From Agapetus fuscipes (lineage: Eukaryota > Arthropoda > Insecta > Trichoptera > Glossosomatidae), in contig OX637363.1 in the NCBI GenBank assembly GCA_951799405.1, forward strand, positions 7,502,001 to 7,566,000: a stretch of DNA of 64,000 bases, given 5' to 3'. Both the position numbers and the translations under genes were made by a program. Below are positions 18,759-30,411 of the stretch, in pieces; the first letter of the stretch is position 1; the number at the start of each line of letters is the position of its first letter. The notes beneath the pieces are model-generated. The model searched no databases. It was not told the origin of the DNA and saw only the letters and a program-made list of their open reading frames with translations.

Positions 18759-21700
18759 ATGATCTCTATTCTCTATCAAAACTGCAGAGGGCTTCGCACC
18801 AAATGCAATACCTTTTTTCAAAATATTCTACTTAACGACACTTACAACATAATTGGTATAACAGAGACATGGTTGCCTGATTCCATTTCAGATAGCGAAC
18901 TTGTACCCGCGAACAAATATGACGTTTTCCGCAAAGATAGATCATATAACCTTTCTAATAAAACCATGGAAATGAAAGAAGTATGCAAGGATAGAAAGAA
19001 ATGGCGGTTGATCTGTGATGTTGGCGGCTAGGGTTTGTTAAAGTGAATTTGGTTTTATGATTTAGTTTTTTATGTCCATGTATATATTGTTATTTTTATT
19101 CTTTGATTTTAAAAAATGTAATTTGTCATGTATGTTCCTTGACTTATAGGTTGTTATGCGGCTGACCACCCATAATATAAAAATTGGTTCACTTTGCCAA
19201 TGTCACCCCTGTTTCAGGGAAGGACGGCAAGAGTTGCAAGGCTTATGTTCATTTGAGATTGGGTTTTTATATTGTAGGTCCACATGCGGCATGTGTTAGC
19301 GCGAAATTATACATATCTGCTTGTGGGAATGCATTTAGTATAAATCTTAAATGATATATATCTTTGCAGCTTAGATTAGATTAGATTAGATTAGGTGGCG
19401 GTGTGATGCTGATATTGGAAAAAGACTTCCACGCATGTGAGTATGAACATAACTACGACATAGAATGTATCTGGATCTCTTTACCCAAATCAACTCTAAC
19501 CCATAATGTCCCCTTACATGTTGCCTGTGTATACTTGCCTAGAGGTAATAATTACTCATCGGCTGTGAGTTCTTTTCTCGACTTATTGAAACACATAAGC
19601 GAAACGTATCCTGAAGATAAAATTCTGATTTTGGGTGACTTTAATATGCCAAACATTCAGTGGGCATCCAATAATAACTCGAATATCTTATCACCACATA
19701 TTTCAAGCATTGACCAAGACATCTTAAATCTTATCGACACAATGTCATATACGAATCTTAACCAACACAATTGTATACCAAATTCAAATCAACGCATTTT
19801 AGACCTAGTTTTATGTAACATGGATTGTAGAGTTTCGCGCTCCGATTCCCCACTCGTAGACGAAGACTTGCATCACCCCACACTACATATTGACATACCA
19901 TCTCAACAACTTATAATGCTACCAGCTGTCACGAAAGAAATAATTCTGTACAAAAAAGCTAACTATGATTTGATTAATATGTATCTCTCAGAAGTTAACT
20001 GGAATCACCTCGAAACTTATGACGATATCGACATTGCAGTTGACGAGTTTTATAATATACTACGCAGAACTATAAAATTACATATCCCTCATAAAATAAT
20101 ACACCTTTCAAATTATCCCACTTGGTACAGCCCTGCACTTATAAAGATTATCAAAGAAAAACGCAAATACCATAACAAATGGAAACGTTTCCACAATCCA
20201 TGTGACTACTCATCATTTTCTTTACTTAGATCCCGACAAAAGTCACTTCAACATCACTGCTTCTCTAATTATGTACAATCAATTGAGAATAACATACTAA
20301 CTAACCCGAAATTTTTTTTTACATATATTAAAAATAAAACTAAATCACATAATATTCCTCAAAGCATGCACTATCGCAATAAAACATGCCATGGAAGCGA
20401 CGACATTTGCTCACTTTTCTCCGATTACTTCAATTCAGTTTTCAACGACTCGTCAAATAACCTTGGCAATTTCCACGCACGTGATATTCTTTCTAATCAG
20501 TCTTTTGTTAATAACATAGGGCACATTCAAATAACTCAATCTGAAGCAAATAAATACCTCAAACAAATAGATAAAAATAAAGGATTCGGTAACGATGAGA
20601 TTAGTCCTTATTTTGTGGTCCAATGTGCTGACCAACTGAGTGTACCAATTTCAATTCTTTTTAATAAATCAATGAAAAATGGTAAATTCCCAACGAAATT
20701 CAAAGTAGCCTTAATAACACCCATTCACAAATCTAAATCCAAAAATGACATCGAAAATTACCGCCCCATTTCTATATTATCTGTATTTAGCAAATTATTC
20801 GAAAAAATCGTATTAGACCAAATCTACCCAATAGTTTCTCCCTATATAAGTAATCATCAACATGGATTTTTGAAAAAGCGCTCAGTTCTCACAAATTTAC
20901 TCAATTTCACAGAATACGTCTCACATAAAATGAACAATCACTTACAAGTCGACACTATATATACAGACTTTTCAAAGGCCTTTGACAGGGTAGATCACAA
21001 CATACTTATTCAAAAACTATACGGTGTGGGCATTCACGGTGACCTTCTCAGATGGTTTGATTCTTACATAAGAAATAGGCAACAAGCAGTGGTTGTAGGT
21101 AATTGCAAATCCAATTTCACTTGTGTTCCGTCGGGTGTACCCCAAGGATCACACCTAGGTCCTACTCTTTTCAATATTTATATCCATGACATACAAAATT
21201 GTTTCCAGTCCACAAACTTCTCAGGTTTCGCTGACGACATGAAAATCTACACAACAATTAACAACATAAATGATTGCGTTGATTTACAGAATGACATCAA
21301 TAGGCTAAGTGTATATTGTTGTAAAAACAAGATAGACATCAATGTGTCCAAGTGTGCCCTATTAACCTTTTCTCGCATAAATACACCCATAACGTTTCCT
21401 TATTCCATAAACGGTTCGTTATTAAAAAAAAGTCGATGATATAAGAGATCTAGGAGTTATATTGGATTCCAAATTGACGTTCGATAAACATATTGATTCA
21501 ATTACCTCCAAAGCTTACCGAATGTTGGGTTTCATTATCCGCACCGGTAAACAGTTCAACAATATCAACACTTTGAAGACACTGTACCTTTCGTACATAC
21601 GGCCTCACCTAGAATTCAGTGCTCCGATTTGGAGTCCACATTATAAGATCCACACAAACCGCATCGAAAAAATTCAAAAGACTTTTTTGAAATATCTGGA

Positions 21701-22064
21701 GAGACGTTTATATATAGAACACACCAACTATAATTCTTCCATAGAACTTTTCAAACTCAACACATTGCAAGATAGAAGGACCTACTTCGATCAAATGCTA
21801 TTGTACAAAATATGTAACAATATAATCGACTCACCAGAAATACTAAGTAATATATCATTTCATGCACCAATCAGACATACCCGCTCTCAAAACTTATTTC
21901 ACCTACCCACTTGTCATACCAATTACCGATACCATTCAACCATTTTCAGAATACAACGTGATTACAACCTAAATTTTAAACATCTTGACATTTTTCAAGA
22001 CTCATTACTAACCTACCGTAATAAATTGAGATATTTTTCAACTCCCTTCAATTCCTTCCCCTAA
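18759..22064 (+). pseudogene. ORF2 of CR1-A: endonuclease/reverse transcriptase, disrupted
   Basis: ORF2 starts at ATG 18759 (MISILYQNCRGLRTK), with the conserved QNCRGLRTK and GITETWL endonuclease motifs before 18965. After the insertion it resumes at about 19396 with GGGVMLILEKD, then ILGDFNMPNIQW and ILDLVLCN. Reverse transcriptase carries YRPISILSVFSKLFEK, YTDFSKAFDRVDH, PSGVPQGSHLGPTLFNIYIHD and catalytic FADDMKIY. At the run of eight A residues (21424-21431) the frame shifts by one base, giving a stop at 21439. The continuing frame reads DDIRDLGVILDSKLTF and ends at 22064 with the usual CR1/Jockey tail. Two lesions make it inactive. Confidence 0.9.
18966..19395 (+). mobile_element. RTE-A 3' end inserted in CR1-A ORF2
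   Basis: Begins with the last ~20 codons of RTE-A (EMKEVCKDRKKWRLIC), then the 3' UTR, and from 19135 a complete RL3 segment (GTTCCTTGACTTATAGG) ending in TTAGATTAGATTAG repeats. It interrupts the LINE codons between NLSNKT and GGGVML. No target duplication is evident. Confidence 0.88.
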
Positions 22065-22457
22065 TCCCCTCAATCAATCTTACACACATTAATCCCTCCT
22101 TTTCCGCATTTTCTACTTCAATTTCCTTTTACTCATTTTCTACCTTCAATTTCCTTCTAATTTACTTTGTTATATTCACTCTGTTAAAACTACTTTACTT
22201 ACATACCCCCGATTTTTTCACTTATTGTTAAAAAAATTCTCATACCCTGTTTCTTTCTTTTTTGCTATTCTTAACTTTGTTACCCTTATACCTGCTCAAC
22301 ATACTGATTACACTACAAGAATATCTTTAAACTATTTAAATTTGAAGAAAACAACTTTGGCTAACACTAATTTTAATGAACACTATGTATTCACACTCAT
22401 AAAGCTGTAGTTTTCTGAAATGAAATAAATAAATAAATAAATAAATATTTCCCGCTT
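22065..22457 (+). other. 3' UTR and tail of CR1-A
   Basis: Pyrimidine- and AT-rich sequence after the ORF2 stop, ending in AAATAAAT repeats at 22419-22446. It carries no gene of its own. Confidence 0.7.
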
Positions 22458-22742
22458 CCCGATGATGAACGACTAACGAAGAAAGTGTACAAAGGAAATG
22501 TCAGAGGAAAGCGTGGAAGGGGAAGGCCGAGGAAAGAATGGTTAGACCAAATAGGTGAGATTGCGAAAGAATGGAACCTGCAGAGTGAAAATAAGAGAAG
22601 AGTATGTATGAAAAAGGTGATGAATATTGAGGAGATGAAAGTGGTTTGTAAGGACAGAAAAAAGTGGAGGCGCATCTGCGGAGGTACCGGCCACCCCTAG
22701 TGGAACGGCGGCAGGATACAGTACAGTAACAGTAACAGCTTC
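22458..22742 (+). pseudogene. RTE-B LINE 3' fragment
   Basis: Encodes DERLTKKVYKGNVRGKRGRG, RPRKEWLDQIGEIAKEWNLQ and MKKVMNIEEMKVVCKDRKKW, the C-terminus of an RTE-type protein that is a sister to RTE-A. The 3' UTR is different: CACCCCTAGTGGAACGGC and a tail of ACAGTA-type repeats (22718-22740). A longer copy is at 44706-45145. Confidence 0.85.
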
Positions 22743-22950
22743 GGTGTTTATTTTGAACGCAAATTAAAAATTACCGCATGGTTTACTCAGCCCACACAAA
22801 AAATGGGAACCAACTCCTTTTGGAGCTGGATAACCCGTGTTTCCATAGAAATTGCTTGGCGTTAGGATAGGAAAAAATGGAGGCTACTCTGCAGAGGCTC
22901 TGGCCACCCCTGGTGGAATGGCGACAGAGTTACAGTCACAGTTACAGTTA
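22743..22950 (+). repeat. Degraded SINE-B body and RTE-B tail
   Basis: 22743-22862 retains SINE-B body words (GGTGTTTATTTTGAA, GGTTTACTCAGCCC, GGAGCTGGATAACCC). 22870-22950 carries the last part of an RTE-B element (CTCTGGCCACCCCTGGTGGA and ACAGTTACAGTTA tail). Confidence 0.6.
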
Positions 22951-22973
22951 GGCCAGCCTAGTAAATGTAAATC

Positions 22974-23222
22974 TAATCTAATCTAAGTTGCAAAGATATG
23001 TTACATTAGAGATTCACATTACATGCATTTTCACAATCAGACACGTACAAGTTCGCGCTTGCACATGCCGCATGTGAGCCTACAACATAAAAACCAAATC
23101 TCAAATGGACATACACCCTGCAACTATTGCCGTCCTTCCCTGAGACAGGGATGACATTGGCAAGGTAAACTATTTTTACAGCATGGGTGGTCAGCCGCAT
23201 ACCAACCTATAAATCAAGGAAC
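22974..23222 (-). repeat. RL3, complete copy
   Basis: On the minus strand it starts GTTCCTTGATTTATAGG and ends with TTAGATTAGATTTA. Second-subfamily variants (CATGCTG, GGGTGTATGTCC) are present. No target duplication was found at its ends. Confidence 0.85.
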
Positions 23223-23297
23223 ATACACGACAAATTGCACTTTAATATGCAGCTTAGTTGCGTTTACAGTTCACTTTTCTCATTTATTTTTTTAAGA

Positions 23298-23612
23298 AAT
23301 CCTGTGCGGGAGACTCCCTAGATTTTAAAGACTCTAGGGGTCTATGACACTTGTTGTAGTGCCGCAGAGGTGTTTTTTACGAGCTTGGTCGTTGCTACAA
23401 AGCGCCAATACTCAAGCAAGACCCAGTTTCTGTAAGGCTGGATGGATCTTTAGTGACCGGTTTTTGGTAAGGGTTTTATCAATTTTTCAACCCAGCGTAG
23501 AGCACATTCGAAAATATAAATGACAATTTTTTTTTGCTCCGCCGTGATTCGAACTCACAACCTTCCACTTACGAGTCACAAGTTGTAACCACTGGACTAC
23601 GCACCGGTCAAT
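23298..23612 (-). repeat. SINE-A, long 3' variant
   Basis: A minus-strand SINE-A with head (GACCGGTGCGTAGTCCAGTG) and body. The 3' end is extended by about 80 bp (AGTGTCATAGACCCCTAGAG and GGGAGTCTCCCGCACAGGAT). The same longer end occurs at 29122-29400 and in part at 16020-16050, so it defines a subfamily. Confidence 0.8.
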
Positions 23613-24262
23613 AATCTTTTCAATAGGTTTTTATTTATTTTTTCATATCATATTTGGGAATCACTGCTTTTGAGGGTGAAAGTGTTTATTGAATGAAATT
23701 GCCAGCTAGGTTATGTCTCATATTATTCGCAAACATAATAAACAGACCTTAAACCCATCACTAGCCTACAAAACCCATACAAACTTTCACTATTAGTGAC
23801 AACTTAAACAGCAAAACACTCAACTATGAATAGCGCCGCTTTGATTTATGTTCCTTCAGGTTCTTTCAAGTTCCTTCAAGTTATTTTTAGTTCTTTTTAC
23901 CCAAACAACATTCATCTATTGAAAATGTCTCTTCGCCATTCAAAAAATCCCTGTTTTTTTTCTGGTCTTGACTTTTTTTCAATCCCGTGAATCTCCGCGT
24001 GTAAACATGAATTGATGATATCTCGTCCGGGATCTCGTATCTTATCTTGTCTTTCATTAAATATTTCGTGTGGTTCATCCGGATAGGGGGCGAAATAAAA
24101 TTCAACGTGCGATGAAAGGCGGATACCTTGAAAGATGTTTTTTTTTATTTCAATTTCTGAAGTGGAAATTTGTGGAAGATTCTCTTTTTGAAAATATTTG
24201 ACCCCAAACTTGACCTTACATTAAAAACAGTTCATTGACCTCAAGGATAATGTCCTTGAAAA
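23613..24262. other. No gene seen
   Basis: AT-rich. Short imperfect repeats of GTTCCTTCAAG lie at 23850-23900. No ORF with recognisable motifs. Confidence 0.45.
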
Positions 24263-24722
24263 GGAATACGCAACGCGACGCAACCAAGCTACACATACAG
24301 TGGAACTTCTTGCTGCGTTATCCAGATGTGGCGATTGGAACCTACTTATTTTAACATGTAAAAGAGCCGGCCTTACGCCAACCATTTATTTGAAATGGCG
24401 GTTTCTCAGGTCCCGAGGAGGCTGGTACTCATTTCTTCGAGACCGAACCCTTGCTCTCGGCATGGAATGCAAGCATTCTACCAATTGAGCCATCGACCTT
24501 TTTACGAGCTTGATCGTCGTCGCTACAAAACGCCAATTCTCAAGCAAGACCCAGTTGCTGTAAGGCTGGATGGACCTTTGGTGTCCGGTCATTGGTAAAG
24601 GTTTTATGAATTTTTCAACCCAGCGAAGAGCAATTTGAAAATATAAATGGTATATTTTTTGCTCTCCACCGGGAATCGAACCCACAACCTTCCCATTCAG
24701 AGTCCGAAGTGTTACCACTGAA
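24263..24722 (-). repeat. SINE-A followed by SINE-B (minus strand)
   Basis: 24722-24499 is SINE-A (B box GGTTCGATTCCC, CAGCAACTGGGTCTTGC). 24498-24263 is SINE-B with tRNA-like head (AAGGTCGATGGCTCAATTGG), an internal deletion in the body, and the normal AGCTTGGTTGCGTC-like end. Both are in the same orientation and directly joined. Confidence 0.8.
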
Positions 24723-24803
24723 CTGAAAATATTTTTTAATCGATTTTTTTTTAAATTATACCCAAAGTAAACCGTTAGAATATTGATACTCCGCTTTTAT
24801 ATA

Positions 24804-25056
24804 GTTCCTTGACTTATAGGTTGGTATGCGGCTGACCACCCATGCTGTAAAAATGGTTCACTTTGCCAATGTTACCCCTGTCTCAGGGAAGGATGGCAAG
24901 AGTTCCAGGGTGTATGTCCATTGGGGATTTGGTTTTTATGTTGTAGGTTCACATGAGGCATGTGCAAGCGCGAACTTGTACGTGTCTGGGTGTGAGAATG
25001 CATGTAATGTGAATCGCCAATGTAACATATCTTTGCAACTTAGATTAGATTAGATT
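24804..25056 (+). repeat. RL3, complete copy
   Basis: Starts GTTCCTTGACTTATAGG and ends CAACTTAGATTAGATTAGAT. It belongs to the second subfamily (CATGCTG, GGGTGTATGTCC). Confidence 0.85.
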
Positions 25057-25555
25057 ATATAGAAAATAACCAAGAGCTATTTCAAATGAAACTAGAACTG
25101 ATATCATCTTTTAGGCGCATATTTTTTTTGCCAGCTGATTCTTTTTTTATCATTACCCTTCTAGTTTAATGGCGCCATCATCTGGGATTTATTTGCCACT
25201 AGGTAAGCAAGATGTATATCGCGGTGGAAATGGGAGATCATATCCACATTACGTTGGTAAACACCTCCATTAATGGGGGCAATCTAACGTAGGGGTTGAA
25301 CCTTTAAAATATCATTATTTTCAGGTTTGATTGGGCCGTGGCGTCAAATGAACAATTGATAAAGGCTTACAAGTATTTTTAGGTTAAAATTACATTTCAG
25401 AAAAATTATCTGCTATGTGTTTGAAATAAAAGAGTAAAAGGACAGAAAAAATTCTGTTAATCTCTAATCTAACCTAAGTGCAAAATATAAGTGACATTAA
25501 AGTTTCACATTATACTCGTACCTACGCATTCTCACAAAACAGACAAGTTTAATTA

Positions 25556-25795
25556 GGGCCTGTTGCACCAACCTCCAATCAATATTTGATTGAAACATCA
25601 AATTTGATTGCTTAGTTCTGGTAAGGACCTTGGTTAAATATTTCTCGAAAGTTGGTAAAAATGTGATGGAATTTGAACAGAAAATATGATTCACATCAGC
25701 TGACTTACGTATATGCAATCAATTGTTTGATTTGAAAGGGAGATATCACACTTAATTTTGATTTTCGTCTGATTGGAGTTTGGTGCAACAGGCCC
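25556..25795. mobile_element. MITE-I inside RL3 (first duplicate)
   Basis: 240 bp with 26-bp terminal inverted repeats differing at one position (GGGCCTGTTGCACCAACCTC and GGGCCTGTTGCACCAAACTC). It is flanked by TA on both sides, so a TA target duplication is likely. It interrupts RL3 between the AGACAAGTTTAAT and AAGTTCGCG words. No ORF. Confidence 0.82.
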
Positions 25796-26757
25796 TAAGT
25801 TCGCGATCAAACATGCCGCGTGTAGTCCTACAATATAAAAACCCGAATCTTAAATGAACATACACCCCGCAACTCCTGCCGACCTTTCCTGAAACAGGGG
25901 TGACATTGGCAAAGTGACACGCATACCAATAATGGCGACTAAGGTTTTTAAATATATTTTTTATTGTTTTATGGTATTTTAAATATTTTTATTTATTTAT
26001 TGTTAGTTGTACATAAGAAGTCAAATATAATTTGATATATTTGTTCATTGATTCATAGGCCAACCCTGCTTCAGAGAAGGGCGACAAAAGTTGTAAGGTA
26101 CCTACATATTTAATTAAAGATTTGGGTTTTCAAAGAGGGGGTTCAACTTATATTATAGATTATAGTGACATCACAAGGATTAACCGCTTGCATAAGCAAC
26201 CCAGCGGTGCTACGTCACAACTTTATGGTCTATGTCAAATGTGCGAGCCAAATTCAAGCTTTTACGTATGATAAACTAATGTAATAATATATTTGCATAA
26301 AGCCGGAGAAGGTGCCAGCTTTTGTTACGGGAATAATCTAAGTTGTAACGTTTCCCGCCGGGGATCGTTAATGGCGCCATCATCTGGGATTTATTTGCCA
26401 CTAGGTAAGCAAGATGTATATCGCGGTGGAAATGGGAGATCATATCCACATTACGTTGGTAAACACCTCCATTAATGGGGGCAATCTAACGTAGGGGTTG
26501 AACCTTTAAAATATCATTATTTTCAGGTTTGATTGGGCCGTGGCGTCAAATGAACAATTGATAAAGGCTTACAAGTATTTTTAGGTTAAAATTACATTTC
26601 AGAAAAATTATCTGCTATGTGTTTGAAATAAAAGAGTAAAAGGACAGAAAAAATTCTGTTAATCTCTAATCTAACCTAAGTGCAAAATATAAGTGACATT
26701 AAAGTTTCACATTATACTCGTACCTACGCATTCTCACAAAACAGACAAGTTTAATTA

Positions 26758-26997
26758 GGGCCTGTTGCACCAACCTCCAATCAATATTTGATTGAAACAT
26801 CAAATTTGATTGCTTAGTTCTGGTAAGGACCTTGGTTAAATATTTCTCGAAAGTTGGTAAAAATGTGATGGAATTTGAACAGAAAATATGATTCACATCA
26901 GCTGACTTACGTATATGCAATCAATTGTTTGATTTGAAAGGGAGATATCACACTTAATTTTGATTTTCGTCTGATTGGAGTTTGGTGCAACAGGCCC
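26758..26997. mobile_element. MITE-I inside RL3 (second duplicate)
   Basis: The same element as at 25556-25795, copied together with its surroundings by the tandem duplication. It is not an independent insertion. Confidence 0.82.
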
Positions 26998-27782
26998 TAA
27001 GTTCGCGATCAAACATGCCGCGTGTAGTCCTACAATATAAAAACCCGAATCTTAAATGAACATACACCCCGCAACTCCTGCCGACCTTTCCTGAAACAGG
27101 GGTGACATTGGCAAAGTGACACGCATACCAATAATGGCGACTAAGGTTTTTAAATATATTTTTTATTGTTTTATGGTATTTTAAATATTTTTATTTATTT
27201 ATTGTTAGTTGTACATAAGAAGTCAAATATAATTTGATATATTTGTTCATTGATTCATAGGCCAACCCTGCTTCAGAGAAGGGCGACAAAAGTTGTAAGG
27301 TACCTACATATTTAATTAAAGATTTGGGTTTTCAAAGAGGGGGTTCAACTTATATTATAGATTATAGTGACATCACAAGGATTAACCGCTTGCATAAGCA
27401 ACCCAGCGGTGCTACGTCACAACTTTATGGTCTATGTCAAATGTGCGAGCCAAATTCAAGCTTTTACGTATGATAAACTAATGTAATAATATATTTGCAT
27501 AAAGCCGGAGAAGGTGCCAGCTTTTGTTACGGGAATAATCTAAGTTGTAACGTTTCCCGCCGGGGATCGTAAAGTGTCCGCAAAATGGCGGCAATAAGTC
27601 TAAATGCGAAAACGAACACTTTGTGCTAATTTCACCGGCGCCCTTATCCATTGGCCAATATCCAAAATCAAGTTGAACTACTTCACAATTCAATTAAATC
27701 TAGCGCACACTGGATTTTTCCCATTCAAACCTAAAAATTCAAATTTTTCTCGACGGGCAAAGATCGCACGTTTTTGTGAACA

Positions 27783-28026
27783 GTACCCTTAGTACGATTT
27801 GCAAAACTTGAGAGTAAAGTAAAGTTTACGGGAAATATTAAAGAGTGATTTCTCCCAAAATCTGCCGTTTTTGTTTCTTACACTTTATGGTCTTAGCAAA
27901 AGAGTTACAGTGATGAAGGTAATCAAGTTAAAACAAATAAAAACGGCAGATTTTGGGGGAAATCACTCTTTAATAATTGCTGTAAACTTTACATTACTCA
28001 AGTTTTGTAACTCGTGCTAAGGGTAC
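27783..28026. mobile_element. MITE-J, long inverted repeats, TA flanks
   Basis: Inverted arms of about 100 bp: the left starts GTACCCTTAGTACGATTTGC and the right complement starts GTACCCTTAGCACGAGTTAC. Both continue through AAAACTTGAG, GTAAAGTTTAC and AAAGAGTGATTTC. The terminal TA dinucleotides suit a Tc1/mariner-type TA target duplication with CCCTTAG ends (inference). Length 244 bp, no ORF. Confidence 0.8.
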
Positions 28027-28027
28027 A

Positions 28028-28390
28028 GGGTACTTTTTGCTTCTTCCTCAGCCTTTCTCAGTCCACATCTAGATAGAGGCCTCCTCCAATCCACTCTTTC
28101 TCTGTCTATCGGCTGCTGTGTCCAGCGATTCTCTGCCTGCAGTTCTTTTGATGTCATTTGGGTTCTCTCCACTCCTCGGACTCCACTCCTTGGACGTCCT
28201 GGGCCTCCACTGGACTTTCGATTGGATTCTTTCGACCACCTTTCCTGGTCCAGCGCCACTTTAAGCAGGCCACTCGCTGTATGACATCAGCGACACCAGT
28301 GCGTCTGCGAATCTCCTATGGTTTGGAACCCTGTCTCTGAGGCTGATTCCCAGCATCCTCCTTTTAATGGCTCTTTGGCTGATTTGAAAA
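28028..28390 (-). pseudogene. RTE-like LINE C-terminal fragment (RTE-D)
   Basis: Translated on the minus strand in pieces it reads AIKRRMLGISLRDRVPNH, then WRPRTSKE and NDIKRTAGRE. This parallels the MLG-SLRDR, W-PRTGKR and DDIKRVAG motifs found after reverse transcriptase in RTE-type elements. The frame is broken by several indels. The element head is absent. Confidence 0.65.
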
Positions 28391-29121
28391 AATGGTTTTC
28401 TTCCGTTTTTTTTTTAAGAAAATCTGATGACTTAATGTAAAAAAAAAACCTCAATATGAAAATAAGTTACGTATTTAGACACGTTTTCACACACCGACAG
28501 TATTCTGTATTTACAGTTATTTGGAAGTCCATTTTTTTCTTTAGTTAACTAATTTTAAAAATATTATAAAACCAAAAACTTTAGAAAAGAAACACTTTTT
28601 TCTACAGTTTGTTTTTTTTTTCTTTGCGTTATATTTTGTCGCTCTTAGAGCTGTTTTTTTTTTATATATTATGAATAGTTTATGAGACAATATGTAGAAA
28701 ATCTGTATTCAATAAATTAAATTGATTTTTCAATTTACAGTTTTTTTTGTGGCGATATTTTTTATGTGATGTTCAATTTTTTGTAAATCAAGAAGAGCCG
28801 TCTTACGCGAAGACAATATCCCGTCGGGCAAACTAGTTTTGATTCAAAAGCATAAACCTAAGATCAGTTTTATCTCTCGTGTGCAGTGCTCTTAACTAGA
28901 TTGAACAAAAGTGCACTTTTAGCACTCACAGAAGAAATAATTGAAGTTATGATTTTATCAACACCAACCCGACTGAGAGGTGTGGGACCTCACTGAGCTT
29001 ACATTCAAATTGAAAAGAATTGATAAAAATGCTTAAATGTGCTCTTTCGCTAAGTGCATAGTAAAAATTCCACAGAGCAGCAATAAAATTTCAATTTATT
29101 TGAAGATTTTTTTTTTTTTTT
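28391..29121. other. No gene seen
   Basis: Very AT-rich with many T runs. Part of it (28560-28740) vaguely resembles the interior of MITE-G (a TATGAATAGTTTATGAGACA-type stretch), but not enough to call. Confidence 0.4.
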
Positions 29122-29400
29122 TAAGAGATCCTGTGCGGGAGACTCCCTAGATTCTAAAGACTCTAGGGGTCTATGACACTTGTTGTAGTGCCGCAGAGGT
29201 GTACAAGCTTGGTCGTCGCTACAAAGCGCCAATACTCAAGCAAGACCCAGTTGCTGTAAGGCTGGATGGACCTTTGGTGACCGGTCATTGTTAAAGGTTT
29301 ATGAATTTTTCAACCCAGCGAAGAGCACATTCGAAATATAAATGGTATATTTTTGTGCTCCGCCGGGATCCGAATCCACAACCCTCCATTGAAGATGTTA
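29122..29400 (-). repeat. SINE-A, long 3' variant, head truncated
   Basis: Carries the extended 3' end (AGGATCTCTTAAAAAA side) and a normal body up to the B-box half (GGATTCGGATCCCGG, mutated). The A-box half of the head is missing. Confidence 0.78.
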
Positions 29401-29620
29401 GTTTTATGGTAAATTATGATGATAAAGTAATTTAAAAAATACAATAGCAATCTTAAATGAATATCATTGAATACAAAACCCTTTTCTGTACATTTGTTTT
29501 GTATTTAATGAAATATTGAAATTCTAATTCGTATTTTTTTCTTCCTAAAAAAAGGAACAATTGTGAAAATTCAGCTAAACAATGTGTAATGAGTGAAAAA
29601 CATAGCGTTTTGTTAGGTGT

Positions 29621-29800
29621 GACTCGTAAAGGGAAGGTTGTGGGTTCGAATCCCGGCGGAGCATAAAAAATAAACCATTCATATTTTCGATTATATTTTC
29701 CGACGGTTATTCTTCACTCGTAGCAATGATTATTTTCAATATTACAAAAAAATACAAACGTTTTTAGTTCTCAGACCATCGTCAGGTAGAATTTATAAAT
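29621..29800. repeat. SINE-A head piece and hairpin-element fragment
   Basis: 29621-29695 is a plus-strand SINE-A head half (ACTCGTAAAGGGAAGG, GGTTCGAATCCC). 29696-29800 resembles one arm of a hairpin element. On the minus strand it shows CTGACGATGG and TGAGAACTAAAAACG, a decayed hammerhead-like core. Confidence 0.55.
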
Positions 29801-29802
29801 AG

Positions 29803-30066
29803 GTTCCTTGACTTATGGGTTGGTATGTGGCTGACCAGTGACCACCCATGCTGAAGAAAATGGTTCACTTTGCCAATATCCCACCTATTTCAGGGAAGAT
29901 CGGCAAGAGTTGCAGGGTGTATGATCATTTGAGATTTGGGTTTTTATATTGTAAGCCCACATGCGGTGTTTAAGGGTGAACTTATACGTGTGCGCTTGTG
30001 AAAATGTATATAATGTGAATCCTTAATGATCCATATCTTTGCAACTTATATAAGATTAGATTAGTT
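29803..30066 (+). repeat. RL3, complete copy
   Basis: Starts GTTCCTTGACTTATGGG and carries a small internal duplication (TGACCAGTGACCACCC). It ends GCAACTTATATAAGATTAG. Confidence 0.82.
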
Positions 30067-30411
30067 TTTTTAAATCTCAACACACACACACATACTTTCA
30101 ATCGAATTACACCATCCAATATGCTTTATTACTTATTAGTTTTATTTTCAGCACCAGCTTCCGGCTCATTTTAAGGTTTTCTGTATACTTAGCTACATAA
30201 TTACGTCAACCTATTTTGGTAAATTAGCTTTGTGCTTTCTATTTTCGCTGCAAGCGACTTAAAAGCTGCATCATGAGCGCTTTCATTACTGGAACTTGCA
30301 TTCCGCTTAAGGTTCTATATATTAGACCTGCTTCGTGAGAGCCTTCGCCTTGCACTCGCTACAATATACGATCACTTATATGTGACATTTTCATGCGTAA
30401 TCCTTTGTTAA
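30067..30411. other. No gene seen
   Basis: AT-rich with a short CA run (30082-30092). No ORF or known repeat family. Confidence 0.45.

Larger units (their letters stand above)
17792..22446 (+). mobile_element. CR1-A: near-complete two-ORF CR1/Jockey-group LINE
   Basis: ORF1 (17810-18541), a 217-bp spacer, ORF2 (18759-22064), a 3' UTR of about 380 bp and a tail of AAATAAATAAATAAAT repeats (22419-22446). ORF2 is interrupted by an inserted RTE-A tail (18966-19395) and a one-base frameshift near 21424-21431. The exact 5' end is unknown; it may include the tRNA-like segment just upstream. Confidence 0.85.
25166..27569. repeat. 1202-bp direct tandem duplication
   Basis: Unit 1 (25166-26367) and unit 2 (26368-27569) are read as identical by eye; the whole pattern, including embedded repeats, recurs at an offset of 1202 bp. 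The joint reads GGGGATCG|TTAATGGCGCC. Each unit contains a minus-strand RL3 remnant (25462-25938; 26664-27140) carrying a MITE, and a short plus-strand RL3-like piece (26061-26130; 27263-27332). Such identity means very recent duplication or an assembly duplicate. Confidence 0.9.

Noticed and set aside
27570..27782. Promoter-like CG-containing segment after the tandem duplication
   Set aside because: Only a few CG words (GGCGGCAATAAG, CACCGGCGCCC); no TATA, initiator or adjoining exon was recognisable.
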